Below, piece by piece: positions 1-8,753 of a DNA stretch of 64,000 nucleotides. Every line of letters begins with the position of its first letter. Positions within the stretch are counted from its first letter, which is position 1. The notes under the pieces are model-generated. The model was given only the letters and a program-made list of their open reading frames with translations, was not told where the DNA came from and did no database searches. The stretch lies in contig NKIM01000017.1 of NCBI GenBank assembly GCA_002255955.1, positions 42,338 to 106,337 of the forward strand, given 5' to 3'. The DNA is from Burkholderiales bacterium PBB2 (GTDB taxonomy: Bacteria; Pseudomonadota; Gammaproteobacteria; Burkholderiales; Burkholderiaceae_C). Position numbers and translations under genes: made by a program.

Positions 1-453
1 CCGGCCGGCATCGAAACCGGTGCGCTGATGGCCATGCACTTCGCCGACGAAGCCCTGGTCGTGACCAACCCCGAAGTCTCGTCGGTGCGTGACTCGGACC
101 GCATCCTGGGCATGCTGAACAGCAAGACCAAACGCGCCATCGAAGGCAAGGATCCGATCAAAGAGCACCTGCTGATCACCCGCTACAACCCGAACCGGGT
201 CGAGGGCGGCCACATGCTGTCGCTGGAAGACATCCACGAGATACTGCGTACGCCGCTGATCGGCGTGATCCCGGAATCGGAAGTGGTGCTGCAAGCCTCC
301 AATCAGGGCTCGCCGGCCATCCACATGCAAGGCACCGATGTGTCGGAGGCCTACAAGGACGTGATCAGCCGCTTCCTCGGCGAAGACAAGCCGATGCGCT
401 TCATCGAAGCCGTCAAGCCCAGCCTGTTCAAACGCCTGTTCGGCGGCAAGTAA
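1..453 (+). CDS. minD: Septum site-determining protein MinD (5' partial)
   Basis: C-terminal half of the membrane-bound ATPase that, with MinC and MinE, keeps the division septum at mid-cell. The frame is open from base 1, so the gene starts outside the window. The first visible residues are [20 protein letters not shown], followed by [18 protein letters not shown], which is the typical switch-II and downstream region of MinD. The last residues ([10 protein letters not shown]) form the short amphipathic basic helix used for membrane targeting. The Walker A motif must lie upstream of the window. minE follows 13 bases later, so the usual minCDE operon is likely, although minC is not visible. 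Only the length of the missing part is uncertain. Confidence 0.97.
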   Translation, partial: PAGIETGALMAMHFADEALVVTNPEVSSVRDSDRILGMLNSKTKRAIEGKDPIKEHLLITRYNPNRVEGGHMLSLEDIHEILRTPLIGVIPESEVVLQASNQGSPAIHMQGTDVSEAYKDVISRFLGEDKPMRFIEAVKPSLFKRLFGGK

Positions 454-466
454 GCGGGAGGACCGG

Positions 467-724
467 ATGAGTTTCCTCAAGTACTTTCTGGGTGAAAAGA
501 AAAGCACCGCCAGCGTCGCCAAAGAGCGCCTGCAGCTGATCCTGGCCCACGAGCGCAACGGCCGCAAGCCCAGCGCCGACTACTTGCCCCAGCTCAAGAA
601 CGAGCTGCTGGCCGTGATCTCCAAGTACATCGACATCGACATGAAGGACATCAATGTCGATGTCCAGCACCATGGCGATATGGACGTGCTGGAGCTCAAG
701 ATTGAGCTGCCCGAAGGGCGCTGA
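467..724 (+). CDS. minE: Cell division topological specificity factor MinE
   Basis: The 85-residue MinE stimulates the MinD ATPase and drives the pole-to-pole Min oscillation. The protein starts [20 protein letters not shown], the short amphipathic N-terminal helix followed by the anti-MinCD segment ([13 protein letters not shown]). The rest is the topological specificity domain ([17 protein letters not shown]). Length is normal for the family. The ATG at 467 follows GGGAGG at a good distance and lies 13 bases after the minD stop, so the two are very probably cotranscribed. A strong hairpin terminator follows. Confidence 0.97.
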   Translation: MSFLKYFLGEKKSTASVAKERLQLILAHERNGRKPSADYLPQLKNELLAVISKYIDIDMKDINVDVQHHGDMDVLELKIELPEGR

Positions 725-745
725 GATCGCGCGTTAGGGAAGAAC

Positions 746-776
746 AAAAAAGGGTCGCAGCAGCGACCCTTTTTTC
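746..776. terminator. Bidirectional intrinsic terminator between minE and dctA
   Basis: Stem 746-758 pairs perfectly with 763-775 around a 4-base loop (AGCA). It has an A-run on the left and a T-run on the right, so it can end transcription of minE (plus) and of the convergent dctA gene (minus). Confidence 0.93.
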
Positions 777-848
777 TGTGGCTCACCGATGTGTGGCCTG
801 ATGGCGTCGCTCCTGCGCCTTGGGTGCTGGAGCGGACGGTGAGGCCGA

Positions 849-2210
849 TCAGGATTTGAGGTGGTGGTCCACGCGATCCAGCACCTGCTCGGGTGCATCG
901 GCTTCGAGATCGGTTTCGTTGTTGAGGTGGCGTTGCATGCGGTCCACATCAAGGTCGCCGGTCCATTTGGCGACCACCAGGGTGGCCACGCCGTTGCCGA
1001 TCAGATTGGTCAGCGCGCGGGCTTCGCTCATGAAGCGGTCGATGCCCAGGATCAGGGCCAGGCCCGCGACAGGCACGCCGCCCACGGCGCTCAAGGTGGC
1101 AGCCAGCACGATGAAGCCCGAGCCAGTCACGCCGGCTGCACCCTTGGAGGTCAGCAGCAGCACGGCCAGCAGGGTCAGCTGCTGGGTCAGCGACATCGGC
1201 GTGTTGGTGGCCTGGGCGATGAACACTGCGGCCATGGTCAGGTAGATGGAGGTGCCGTCGAGGTTGAAGGAGTAGCCGGTCGGGATGACCAGGCCGACGG
1301 TGGACTTCTTGGCGCCCAGGTTCTCCATCTTGGCCATCATGCGCGGCAGCACCGATTCCGACGATGAAGTGCCCAGCACGATCAGCAGCTCTTCCTTGAT
1401 GTACTTGATGAACTTCAGGATGGAAAAGCCGTGGAAGCGGGCAATGGCGCCCAGCACCACGAAGATGAAGAGCAGGCAGGTCAGGTAGAAGCCGCCCATC
1501 AGCTTGGCCAGCTGCAGCAGTGAGCCCAGGCCGTACTTGCCGATGGTGAAGGACATGGCGCCAAACGCGCCGATCGGGGCCAGTTTCATGATGTAGCCGA
1601 CGATCACGAACAGCACGTGCGAAGTCTTTTCGATCAGATCGAAGACCAAGGTGCCGCGGCCGCCGAAGCGATGCAGGGCAAAGCCGAAGAGCAGGGCGAT
1701 CAACAGCACTTGCAGCATCTCGCCCTTGGCAAAGGCATCGACCACGGTGCTGGGGATGATGGCGAGCAGGAACTCGGTGGTGCTCTGCATCTTGCCCGGG
1801 CCGGTGTAGGCGGCGATGCCCTTGGTGTCGAGATGGGCCGGGTCGACATTCATGCCCGCGCCGGGCTGCAGCAGGTTGACCACCACCAGGCCGATGACCA
1901 GGGCCAGGCTGGAGACGATTTCGAAGTAGAGCAGGGCCAGGCCGCCGGTCTTGCCGACCTTCTTCATGTCCTCCATGCCGGCGATGCCCACCACCACGGT
2001 GCAGAAGATGATGGGCGCAATGATCATCTTGATCAGCTTGATGAAGCCGTCACCCAGCGGCTTCATGGCCGCGCCGCTCTCGGGGTAGAAGTGGCCCAGC
2101 AGGACGCCGATGACGATGGCGGTGATGACCTGGGCGTAGAGCGATTTGTAGATCGGGGTGGGGGCGGGTTTGGCGCCGCTGGGGGGCTGGGGCTGGGGGC
2201 TTGCGTGCAC
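849..2210 (-). CDS. dctA: C4-dicarboxylate/proton (or sodium) symporter, DctA family
   Basis: Inner-membrane symporter of the DAACS family (453 aa), probably taking up succinate, fumarate and malate. Visible family motifs are the serine-rich hairpin [11 protein letters not shown] (about residue 280) and [16 protein letters not shown] (about residue 311), followed by further hydrophobic helices; length fits DctA. I chose a GTG start at 2210: it has GGAG 6 bases upstream and begins a short proline-rich tail before the first membrane segment ([18 protein letters not shown]). The open frame extends to 2321 but has no good ribosome site there. Glutamate or aspartate are alternative substrates. It is convergent with minE and shares its terminator. 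Confidence 0.9.
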   Translation of the reverse strand: MHASPQPQPPSGAKPAPTPIYKSLYAQVITAIVIGVLLGHFYPESGAAMKPLGDGFIKLIKMIIAPIIFCTVVVGIAGMEDMKKVGKTGGLALLYFEIVSSLALVIGLVVVNLLQPGAGMNVDPAHLDTKGIAAYTGPGKMQSTTEFLLAIIPSTVVDAFAKGEMLQVLLIALLFGFALHRFGGRGTLVFDLIEKTSHVLFVIVGYIMKLAPIGAFGAMSFTIGKYGLGSLLQLAKLMGGFYLTCLLFIFVVLGAIARFHGFSILKFIKYIKEELLIVLGTSSSESVLPRMMAKMENLGAKKSTVGLVIPTGYSFNLDGTSIYLTMAAVFIAQATNTPMSLTQQLTLLAVLLLTSKGAAGVTGSGFIVLAATLSAVGGVPVAGLALILGIDRFMSEARALTNLIGNGVATLVVAKWTGDLDVDRMQRHLNNETDLEADAPEQVLDRVDHHLKS

Positions 2211-2310
2211 GGTGAACTCCAAGATTGTGCGAATGGCACGATCTTGCGCCCGGAACATGCCCTTCCTTATGAGGGGAATTGCAGACCCCGCCACAGAATC
2301 TTCCGGCCAC

Positions 2311-2335
2311 AAAAAAGCCACCCCGAAGGGTGGCT
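2311..2335 (-). terminator. Intrinsic terminator after the solute-binding protein gene
   Basis: An 8-bp stem (2316-2323 with 2328-2335, loop CGAA) is followed, in the minus direction, by a run of six T. It ends the transcript of the solute-binding protein gene before the dctA start. Confidence 0.88.
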
Positions 2336-2363
2336 GGCGGGGCTGCAGCGTGCGGCTTGCGCT

Positions 2364-3989
2364 TTACTTGAGCGTCGTGAAGCGCGCTTCGGGCTTGTCG
2401 TCTGCGCGGTGCAGGGTATCAACAGTGCTGCGCATGGCCCAGGGGCGCACTTGGTGATGGATGGGGATGAAGAGGTGCTCGTCGCGCACACGCAAGAGCG
2501 CTTCGCGGATCAGGCCGTTGCGCTTGGCGACATCGTTCTCGGTCTTCATGGCCGTGACCAGTTGGTCGATCTTGGCATCGCTGACGCGCGAGTAATTGCC
2601 TTTGCCATCCACGCCCGAGGTTTTGGTGTGGACGATGTCTTGCAGCGTGTACTGGCCGTCAAAGGTCGGCACGCCCCAGCCGTAGAGGTAGAAGGGCGAT
2701 TCCAGCTTTTGCAGCAGCACCGAGTGCTGCGACATGGGCTGGGCGCTGAGCTTGGCCTTGATGCCGATCTTGGCCCACATGGCCACCGCGGCCTGGCAGA
2801 TTTCTTCGTCGTTGACGTAGCGATCATTCGGGCAATTCAGCGGCACTTCAAAGCCATCCGCATAGCCCGCTTCGGCGAGCAGTTTCTTTGCTTTTTCCAC
2901 ATCGGCCTTGAGGGGCTGGTCGATGTCCGTGGTGTGGCCGTTGACGCCGGGCGCCACCATGATGGCAGCCGGCACGGACAGGCCACGCATCAGGCTGCGG
3001 CGGATCGCTTCGCGGTCGATGGCCAGGTTCAGGGCCTCGCGCACGCGGCGGTCCTTGAAGGGGTTTCTGCCCTTGATGTTGGAGCCACGGAGTTCGTCGC
3101 TGCCTTCGTCCATGGCAAAGAAGATGGTGCGGTTCTCAGGGCCGTCCAGCACCTTGAGCTTGGGGTCGGCCTTGAGCTTCGCGACGTCTTGCGTGGGCAG
3201 GTCGGTCAGCAGATCCACATCACCGGAGAGCAGGGCGGCCACGCGGGTGGCATCGCTCTTGATCGGCAGGTAGGTGATCTCGGTGACATTGCCCTTGTTC
3301 GTGTCCCACCAGTCCTTGTTGGCCACCATGCTGATGCGTTGATCCGGCTGCCAAGCGGTGATTCGATAGGGGCCTGTGCCCATGGCATTGCGAGAGGCAA
3401 AGGTGTCTTCCTTGGCCTTGTAGTCCTGCGGGTTGACCGACTTGTTCTTCTCCGCCCAGGCCTTGCTCATGATGCGGAAGTTGGTCAGGTTGCGCAGCAG
3501 CACCGGGTTGGGGCCGTCGAGCAGCAGATCAACGGTGTGCTCGTCGATCTTTTTCACTTCCTTGATGCCGCTGACGAAGATTTGCATATTCGCCTGGGGC
3601 TGACGGATGCGGGCGAAAGAGAACACCACGTCGTCGGCGGTGAAGGGCGTGCCGTCATGGAACTTCACGCCGCGGCGCAGTTCGAAGCGCACTTGCGTGG
3701 GGCTGAGCTGCGTCCACTTGCTGGCCAGCGAGGGTTCGGGCTGGAACTTCTCGTTGTAGCGGGTCAGGCCCTCGTAGGCATAGCCGGTGATGTTGGTGGT
3801 GGTCGAGTGGTTCTGCGAATGCGGATCCAGGGTCTGGATGTCATTCTGGGCTGCCCAGCGCAGGGGCGCGGCCCGGGCGCCGCTGTGCGGGCTCATCAGG
3901 CCGCTGAAGGCCAGGGCCAGGGTCAGGGCAGAACTGCCGAACAGCGCGGTGGCGCTGCGCTGGATCAGGGGCTTGCGTGCGTGCTTCAA
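2364..3989 (-). CDS. Periplasmic ABC-transporter substrate-binding protein, family 5 (peptide/nickel type)
   Basis: A 541-residue extracellular solute-binding protein of the DppA/OppA family. A signal peptide covers about residues 1-40 (hydrophobic ALTLALAFSGL, then a small-residue cleavage region GARAA). The mature chain shows the family's pattern: YEGLTRYNEKFQPEPSLASKW near the start, FHDGTPFTADDVVFSF, MGTGPYRI and DRRVREALNLAIDREAI. I chose a TTG start at 3989 because GGGAG lies 6 bases upstream and the signal peptide begins there; the frame is open up to 4166. No permease or ATPase genes lie beside it, so its transporter partner is elsewhere and its ligand (peptide, nickel or another solute) cannot be read from the sequence. 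Confidence 0.87.
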   Translation of the reverse strand: MKHARKPLIQRSATALFGSSALTLALAFSGLMSPHSGARAAPLRWAAQNDIQTLDPHSQNHSTTTNITGYAYEGLTRYNEKFQPEPSLASKWTQLSPTQVRFELRRGVKFHDGTPFTADDVVFSFARIRQPQANMQIFVSGIKEVKKIDEHTVDLLLDGPNPVLLRNLTNFRIMSKAWAEKNKSVNPQDYKAKEDTFASRNAMGTGPYRITAWQPDQRISMVANKDWWDTNKGNVTEITYLPIKSDATRVAALLSGDVDLLTDLPTQDVAKLKADPKLKVLDGPENRTIFFAMDEGSDELRGSNIKGRNPFKDRRVREALNLAIDREAIRRSLMRGLSVPAAIMVAPGVNGHTTDIDQPLKADVEKAKKLLAEAGYADGFEVPLNCPNDRYVNDEEICQAAVAMWAKIGIKAKLSAQPMSQHSVLLQKLESPFYLYGWGVPTFDGQYTLQDIVHTKTSGVDGKGNYSRVSDAKIDQLVTAMKTENDVAKRNGLIREALLRVRDEHLFIPIHHQVRPWAMRSTVDTLHRADDKPEARFTTLK

Positions 3990-4057
3990 GGAAAACTCCC
4001 GTCGAGTGTCGATCGCGGCCCGCGCGGGATGGCGCCGGGTCGGTTTCAGCGCGCATG

Positions 4058-4447
4058 CTAGCCCTGCTGTTCGGGCTTGCTCGTAGTGGCTTGCCCGGAT
4101 GCCGGAGCGGCCTGGGCTTCGAGATTCGCGTCGCAACCGATGCCGGCAGCGATCCAGCGCCGGCACAGCCGGGCCAGCAGTCGGTTGCGGCGGCTGGCCG
4201 CATCGCTTGCCCAGGGGCGAAGAGCGCCCAGGTGGCGCCAGGGGGTGCTCAACATGCCGCAGACATAGCGCTGCGTTTCAGCGCACCAGCGCAGCGTGTC
4301 GCAGCGCCCCACACGACGTCGGCTGATCAGCATACCGACGGGGCAGGGTTCGCTCAGGCAGCAGAGCCCGCAGCCATTGCAGGGCTGACCCAGCGCCGGT
4401 TTGGGCGGCGCCTCGGGGTGGATCTCGATGATGGCGGGGTCTGGCAT
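4058..4447 (-). CDS. Small cysteine-cluster protein, YkgJ/UPF0153-like
   Basis: 129 residues. The N-terminal part carries CNGCGLCCLSEPC, the CxxCxxCC-type cluster of the YkgJ/UPF0153 family, which is thought to bind zinc or an Fe-S cluster. More cysteines follow (GRCDTLRWC, YVCGML). The C-terminal 30 residues are alanine- and serine-rich and look disordered. No catalytic function is known to me for the family. It lies between the oxygenase (25 bases upstream) and the solute-binding protein (68 bases downstream) on the same strand, so it is probably cotranscribed with the oxygenase. Confidence 0.75.
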   Translation of the reverse strand: MPDPAIIEIHPEAPPKPALGQPCNGCGLCCLSEPCPVGMLISRRRVGRCDTLRWCAETQRYVCGMLSTPWRHLGALRPWASDAASRRNRLLARLCRRWIAAGIGCDANLEAQAAPASGQATTSKPEQQG

Positions 4448-4472
4448 GGCGCGATTGTGGCGCCGCCCGGCC

Positions 4473-5315
4473 TCAGGTCTTGACGCCGAGTTCGCGCAGG
4501 CGCTCCTGCAAATAGCTGTGGGCGGTGTAGCGCTCGCTCAGCACCACTTCGTTGCGCGGGTGCAGGAACAGGGGCAGGGAGATGCGGCTCTTCTTGGCGC
4601 CTTCGCCGCTGGGGTTGACCACGCGGTGCTGGGTCGAGGGGTAGTAGCCGCGCGAGGCTTCCTGCAGCATGTCGCCGATGTTGATGATCAGCATGCCGAA
4701 GTCGCAGGGCACATCGATCCAGTTGCCGTTCATGTCTTGCACTTGCAGACCTGGTTCGTTGGCTGCGGGCAGGATGGTCAGCAGATTGATGTCGCCATGG
4801 GCCGCGGCGCGGATCGAGCCGGCCGGCTCTTGGCCGGTCAGCGGCGGGTAGCGCAGTACGCGCAGCAGGGTTTGCTGGCTGTCCTGGATCATTTGCGACA
4901 GCGGCTGGCTGTAGTGCTGGGCAATCTCGGTCGGTGTGTAGCGCTCGACCCAGCCCAGCAGTTCCTGTGCCAGGGTGTTGGCCTGGGCGTAGTAGCTGTC
5001 CGCATCGGCCTTCAGCGAAGCCGGCACGCGGCCCCAGGGGTAGATGTGGAAATACTCCTTGATGTCCTTTTGGCTGGCGCCTTTGGCCGTCTCGGAGATT
5101 TCGGTCGAGAAATAACCGTCCTGCTTTTCCTTGGAAAAGGTGAATTGGTGTTTCTCTTCGGTGTTGAAGAAGGCCAGCCAGTCGGCGTAGATCTTCTCGA
5201 CCAGGGCCTGCTGGATGGGGTGGTTGACCAGCACACCGAAACCGGTTTCGTGCAGGGAACGGGTGAAGGCTTCGGCCGCATCGGCCGCCCGGTAGTCAAC
5301 GACGCGAACTTGCAT
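4473..5315 (-). CDS. 2-oxoglutarate/Fe(II)-dependent oxygenase, isopenicillin N synthase-like
   Basis: 280-residue non-haem iron oxygenase of the IPNS superfamily. The metal triad is visible: His about 173 and Asp about 175 in AAHGDIN, and His about 230 in QHRVVNP. The 2-oxoglutarate-binding Arg/Ser pair is in SRISLPLF (about 241). The N-terminal domain (FTRSLHETGFGVLVNHPI) is the DIOX_N fold. I chose ATG 5315, which has AGGAG five bases upstream; the open frame continues to 5615 but without a ribosome site. The substrate is unknown. It is probably the first gene of a transcript with the cysteine-cluster protein, driven by the promoter and operator-like site at 5381-5418. Confidence 0.85.
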   Translation of the reverse strand: MQVRVVDYRAADAAEAFTRSLHETGFGVLVNHPIQQALVEKIYADWLAFFNTEEKHQFTFSKEKQDGYFSTEISETAKGASQKDIKEYFHIYPWGRVPASLKADADSYYAQANTLAQELLGWVERYTPTEIAQHYSQPLSQMIQDSQQTLLRVLRYPPLTGQEPAGSIRAAAHGDINLLTILPAANEPGLQVQDMNGNWIDVPCDFGMLIINIGDMLQEASRGYYPSTQHRVVNPSGEGAKKSRISLPLFLHPRNEVVLSERYTAHSYLQERLRELGVKT

Positions 5316-5380
5316 GGGATCTCCTGAACTTTGTCCCGACGCCGTGCCATTCAATCGCGGGGCCGCGGCGCGCGGCTTTG

Positions 5381-5410
5381 AGTCTAGCGCCATTCGAGAA
5401 CGATTCGCAA
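5381..5410 (-). promoter_or_regulatory. Putative sigma-70 promoter of the oxygenase gene
   Basis: On the minus strand, TTGCGA (5410-5405) and TAGACT (5386-5381) are separated by 18 bases. This lies about 66 bases upstream of the ATG at 5315. Both hexamers are close to consensus for a GC-rich genome. Confidence 0.55.
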
Positions 5411-5418
5411 ACGTTTGC
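5407..5418. promoter_or_regulatory. Palindromic operator-like site, LacI/PurR-type core
   Basis: GCAAACGTTTGC is a perfect 12-base palindrome with the central CG typical of LacI-family operators, and it matches the core of the E. coli PurR box. It overlaps the predicted -35 of the oxygenase promoter, which would suit a repressor. Perfect 12-base palindromes also arise by chance (around 16 expected per 64 kb), so position and match to the family consensus are the real evidence. Confidence 0.5.
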
Positions 5419-5772
5419 CGGCGATGCGTTGCCGTGTTTTGGTCAGGGTAAGCAGGCGTCGGATGCGTGCAGGGGCGATAAAGCCGAGTACAGCATGGCG
5501 GCGAAATCCGTGCACAAAGCCTCAACTTCTGCGTGGGGCAGCCGATACAGCCGAAGGTCTGCGAGCCTGGCGGCTGCGGTAACTCCCGCGTAATTCGGGG
5601 GTGAAAGGAAATCAAGGGTGTTAAAGTCGCGCCCTTGAGACTTCAGGTCCTTCCCGTCCCTTTTCCTGGCAACAGCGAAGGTGGGTCGCAATCCGCCAAC
5701 CGGTCGAGCCGTGTCGCGGAAGGTTTATCAACCAGCCAAATCCCTGGAAGCCGGGGCTAGAGGTGAGCGAAG

Positions 5773-8628
5773 ATGATGCAGCAATACAGGTCCAATTCAT
5801 ACCTGTTCGGGGGCAATGCGCCCTATGTCGAAGAGATGTACGAGGCCTACCTCGACAACCCGGGCTCCGTGCCCGACAACTGGCGTGCGTACTTTGACGC
5901 GCTTCAGCATGTGCCCGCCACCGATGGCGGCGAAGGACGCGATGTCCCGCATGCGCCAGTGATTGAATCCTTCGCTCAGCGCGCCAAGGCCAACGCCTTT
6001 GCCGCCAAGGCTTCTAGCGCCGATCTGGCTGTGGCGCACAAGCAAGTGCATGTGCAGAGCCTGATCGCCGCCTACCGCTTCCTCGGCAACCGCTGGGCCG
6101 AACTCGACCCGCTCAAGCGCGCCGAGCGCCCCAAGATTCCTGAACTCGATCCGGCCTTCTACGACCTGACCGAGTCCGATATGGACATCAGCTTCTCGGC
6201 CTCCAACACCTACTTTGGTGGCGAGACGATGACCTTGCGTCAAATCGTCCAGGCCCTGCGCGAAACCTACTGCAGCTCGGTCGGTTCCGAGTTCATGCAC
6301 TGCACCGACCCCGGTGAAAAGCGCTGGTGGCAAGAGCGTCTGGAGAAGGCCCGCGGCAAGCCGACCTTCACCGCCGAAGAGAAGCGCCACATCCTCGACC
6401 GCCTGACCGCGGCCGAAGGCCTGGAGCGCTATCTGCACACCAAGTACGTCGGTCAGAAGCGCTTCTCGCTGGAAGGTGGCGAGAGCTTCATCGCCGCCAT
6501 GGACGAGCTGATCCAGCGCGCTGGCCAGCGTGGCGTGCAAGAGATCGTGATCGGCATGGCCCACCGCGGCCGTTTGAACGTGCTGGTCAACACCCTGGGC
6601 AAGATGCCGGCCGACCTGTTCGCCGAGTTCGAGCACAAGGCCGCTGAAGACCTGCCGGCGGGTGACGTGAAGTACCACCAAGGTTTCAGCTCGGACGTCA
6701 GCACCAAGGGCGGCCCGGTTCACCTGTCGCTTTCCTTCAATCCCTCGCATCTGGAAATCGTCAACCCGGTGGTCGAAGGCAGCGTGCGCGCCCGCCAAGA
6801 GCGCCGTGGCGACAAGGACGGCAGCCAGGTGCTGCCCGTGCTGGTGCACGGTGATGCGGCCTTCGGCGGCCAGGGCGTGGTGCAGGAAACCCTGTGCATG
6901 GCCCAGACCCGTGGCTACGGCACCGGCGGCACGGTGCACATCGTCATCAACAACCAGATCGGTTTCACCACCAGCGATCCGCGCGATCTGCGTTCCACCG
7001 CCTACTGCTCGGACGTCGTCAAGATGATCGAGGCGCCGGTGCTGCACGTGAACGGTGACGATCCGGAAGCGGTGGTGTGGGCCATGCAACTGGCCATGGA
7101 TTACCGCGCCGAGTTCCGCAAGGACGTGGTGCTGGACATCGTCTGCTACCGCAAGCTGGGCCACAACGAGCAGGACACCCCCTCGCTGACCCAGCCGCTG
7201 ATGTACAAGAAGATCGCGGCCCACCCCGGCACCCGCAAGGTCTACGCCGACAAGCTGGCTGCGCAAAACGTGGTCGACGCTGGCGGTGCCGATGACATGG
7301 TCAAGGCTTACCGTGCTGCCATGGACGAAGGCCGCCACACCGTGGACCCGGTGCTGACCAACTTCAAGAGCAAGTACGCCACCGACTGGTCGCCCTTCCT
7401 GGGCAAGAAGTGGACCGACAGCTGCGACACCGCGTTGCCCGTCTCCGAGTGGAAGCGCCTGGCCGACAAGCTGACCACGCTGCCCAAGGATCTGGTCGCG
7501 CACAACCTGGTGCAGAAGCTGTACTCGGACCGCGCAGCCATGGGCCGCGGCGAGATCAACGTCGACTGGGGCATGGGTGAGAGCATGGCTTTCGCCTCCC
7601 TGGTGGCCAGCGGCTATCCGATCCGCCTGTCGGGCGAAGACGCCGGCCGCGGAACCTTCACCCACCGCCACGCCGTCATTCACGACCAGAACCGCACCAA
7701 CTGGGACGAGGGTGCCTACATCCCGCTGCAGCATGTGGCGGAAGGTCAAGCGCCCTTCGTGGTCATCGACTCCATCCTCAGCGAGGAAGCGGTCCTGGGC
7801 TTTGAGTACGGCTATGCCGCGGCCGAACCGAACACGCTGACGATCTGGGAAGCCCAGTTCGGCGACTTCGCCAACGGCGCTCAAGTGGTGATCGACCAGT
7901 TCATCGCCTCGGGCGAAGTGAAGTGGGGTCGCGCCAACGGCCTGGTGATGATGCTGCCGCACGGCTACGAAGGCCAAGGCCCCGAGCACAGCTCGGCCCG
8001 CCTGGAGCGCTTCATGCAGCTGGCGGCGGACAACAACATGCAGATCGTCCAGCCGACCACGGCCAGCCAGATCTTCCACGTCCTGCGTCGTCAGATGCTG
8101 CGCATGTTCCGCAAGCCCTTGGTCATCATGACGCCCAAGAGCCTGCTGCGTGCCAAGGACGCCACCTCGGCCCTGTCCGAGTTCACCAAGGGTGAGTTCC
8201 GCACCGTGATCGGTGAGCAGGATGCCTCGATCAGCGCCGACAAGGTCAAGCGCGTGATCGTCTGCTCGGGCAAGGTCTATTACGACCTGGTCCGCAAGCG
8301 CGATGAAAAGAAGGCCAGCGATGTGGCCATCATCCGCGTCGAGCAGCTCTATCCCTTCCCGCACAAAGCGTTTGCTGCCGAGATCAAGAAGTACCCCGGC
8401 GCGACCGAGCTGGTGTGGTGCCAGGACGAGCCGCAAAACCAGGGCGCCTGGTTCTTCGTTCAGCACTATGTGCACGAGAACATGCTGGACGGCCAGAAGC
8501 TGGGCTACGCGGGCCGTCCCGCTTCGGCTTCGCCGGCCTGCGGCTACGCCCACCTGCACCAGGAGCAACAGAAGTCGCTGCTGGATCAGGCCTTCGGCAA
8601 GCTCAAGGGTTTCATCCTCACCAAGTAA
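5773..8628 (+). CDS. sucA: 2-oxoglutarate dehydrogenase E1 component
   Basis: 951 residues, close to the usual ~930-950. This thiamine diphosphate-dependent subunit decarboxylates 2-oxoglutarate and passes the succinyl group to SucB in the TCA cycle. The N-terminus (SNSYLFGGNAPYVEEMYEAY) is the E1o segment that binds the core. GMAHRGRLNVLVNTLGK carries active-site histidine and arginine residues. The central part has the ThDP/Mg region (VHGDAAFGGQGVVQE ... NNQIGFTTSDP), and HNEQDTPSLTQPLMY is characteristic. Two ATGs stand in tandem (5773 and 5776); AGGTG upstream fits either. It is followed by a hairpin terminator-like element and then sucB, 125 bases downstream. Confidence 0.97.
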   Translation: MMQQYRSNSYLFGGNAPYVEEMYEAYLDNPGSVPDNWRAYFDALQHVPATDGGEGRDVPHAPVIESFAQRAKANAFAAKASSADLAVAHKQVHVQSLIAAYRFLGNRWAELDPLKRAERPKIPELDPAFYDLTESDMDISFSASNTYFGGETMTLRQIVQALRETYCSSVGSEFMHCTDPGEKRWWQERLEKARGKPTFTAEEKRHILDRLTAAEGLERYLHTKYVGQKRFSLEGGESFIAAMDELIQRAGQRGVQEIVIGMAHRGRLNVLVNTLGKMPADLFAEFEHKAAEDLPAGDVKYHQGFSSDVSTKGGPVHLSLSFNPSHLEIVNPVVEGSVRARQERRGDKDGSQVLPVLVHGDAAFGGQGVVQETLCMAQTRGYGTGGTVHIVINNQIGFTTSDPRDLRSTAYCSDVVKMIEAPVLHVNGDDPEAVVWAMQLAMDYRAEFRKDVVLDIVCYRKLGHNEQDTPSLTQPLMYKKIAAHPGTRKVYADKLAAQNVVDAGGADDMVKAYRAAMDEGRHTVDPVLTNFKSKYATDWSPFLGKKWTDSCDTALPVSEWKRLADKLTTLPKDLVAHNLVQKLYSDRAAMGRGEINVDWGMGESMAFASLVASGYPIRLSGEDAGRGTFTHRHAVIHDQNRTNWDEGAYIPLQHVAEGQAPFVVIDSILSEEAVLGFEYGYAAAEPNTLTIWEAQFGDFANGAQVVIDQFIASGEVKWGRANGLVMMLPHGYEGQGPEHSSARLERFMQLAADNNMQIVQPTTASQIFHVLRRQMLRMFRKPLVIMTPKSLLRAKDATSALSEFTKGEFRTVIGEQDASISADKVKRVIVCSGKVYYDLVRKRDEKKASDVAIIRVEQLYPFPHKAFAAEIKKYPGATELVWCQDEPQNQGAWFFVQHYVHENMLDGQKLGYAGRPASASPACGYAHLHQEQQKSLLDQAFGKLKGFILTK

Positions 8629-8637
8629 GAAGGGCCC

Positions 8638-8670
8638 AGCGGGCGTCTGCCAAGACAGCGCCCGCTTTTT
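8638..8670 (+). terminator. Terminator-like hairpin between sucA and sucB
   Basis: AGCGGGCG (8638-8645) pairs with CGCCCGCT (8659-8666), and an inner CTG/CAG pairing adds three base pairs. Five T follow (8666-8670). It sits only 10 bases after the sucA stop, inside what should be one operon, so it may act as a partial terminator that sets the E1:E2 ratio. Confidence 0.75.
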
Positions 8671-8753
8671 GCCGCCCTTGTTGATGTTGTTGTTGAAGCC
8701 GCCGCAAGACGGCGCCTCCTCAGCTCCGCGAACACGTTGAAAGAACACAGATC

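Larger units (their letters stand above)
5316..5772. other. 457-base divergent intergenic region between the oxygenase and sucA
   Basis: I see no convincing gene here. Short open frames on both strands lack ribosome sites and family resemblance. On the minus side it holds a promoter (5381-5410) and an overlapping palindrome (5407-5418). On the plus side it must hold the sucA promoter. A weak -10 (TAAAGT, 5622-5627) lacks a matching -35, so I do not call it. The last bases give a usable sucA ribosome site (AGGTG, 5761-5765). Confidence 0.6.

Noticed and set aside
1617-4061. An 814-codon plus-strand frame opposite dctA and the solute-binding protein
   Set aside because: It spans two clear minus-strand genes and the terminator between them; composition is that of an antisense shadow.
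5443-5691. An 82-codon minus-strand frame between the oxygenase and sucA
   Set aside because: No ribosome site and no family resemblance; it only reflects open frames in GC-rich spacer.
5797-8748. A 983-codon open frame on the minus strand opposite sucA
   Set aside because: sucA on the plus strand is unmistakable. Long antisense frames are expected in GC-rich genes, and the translation is His/Gly/Ala/Val-rich without family resemblance.
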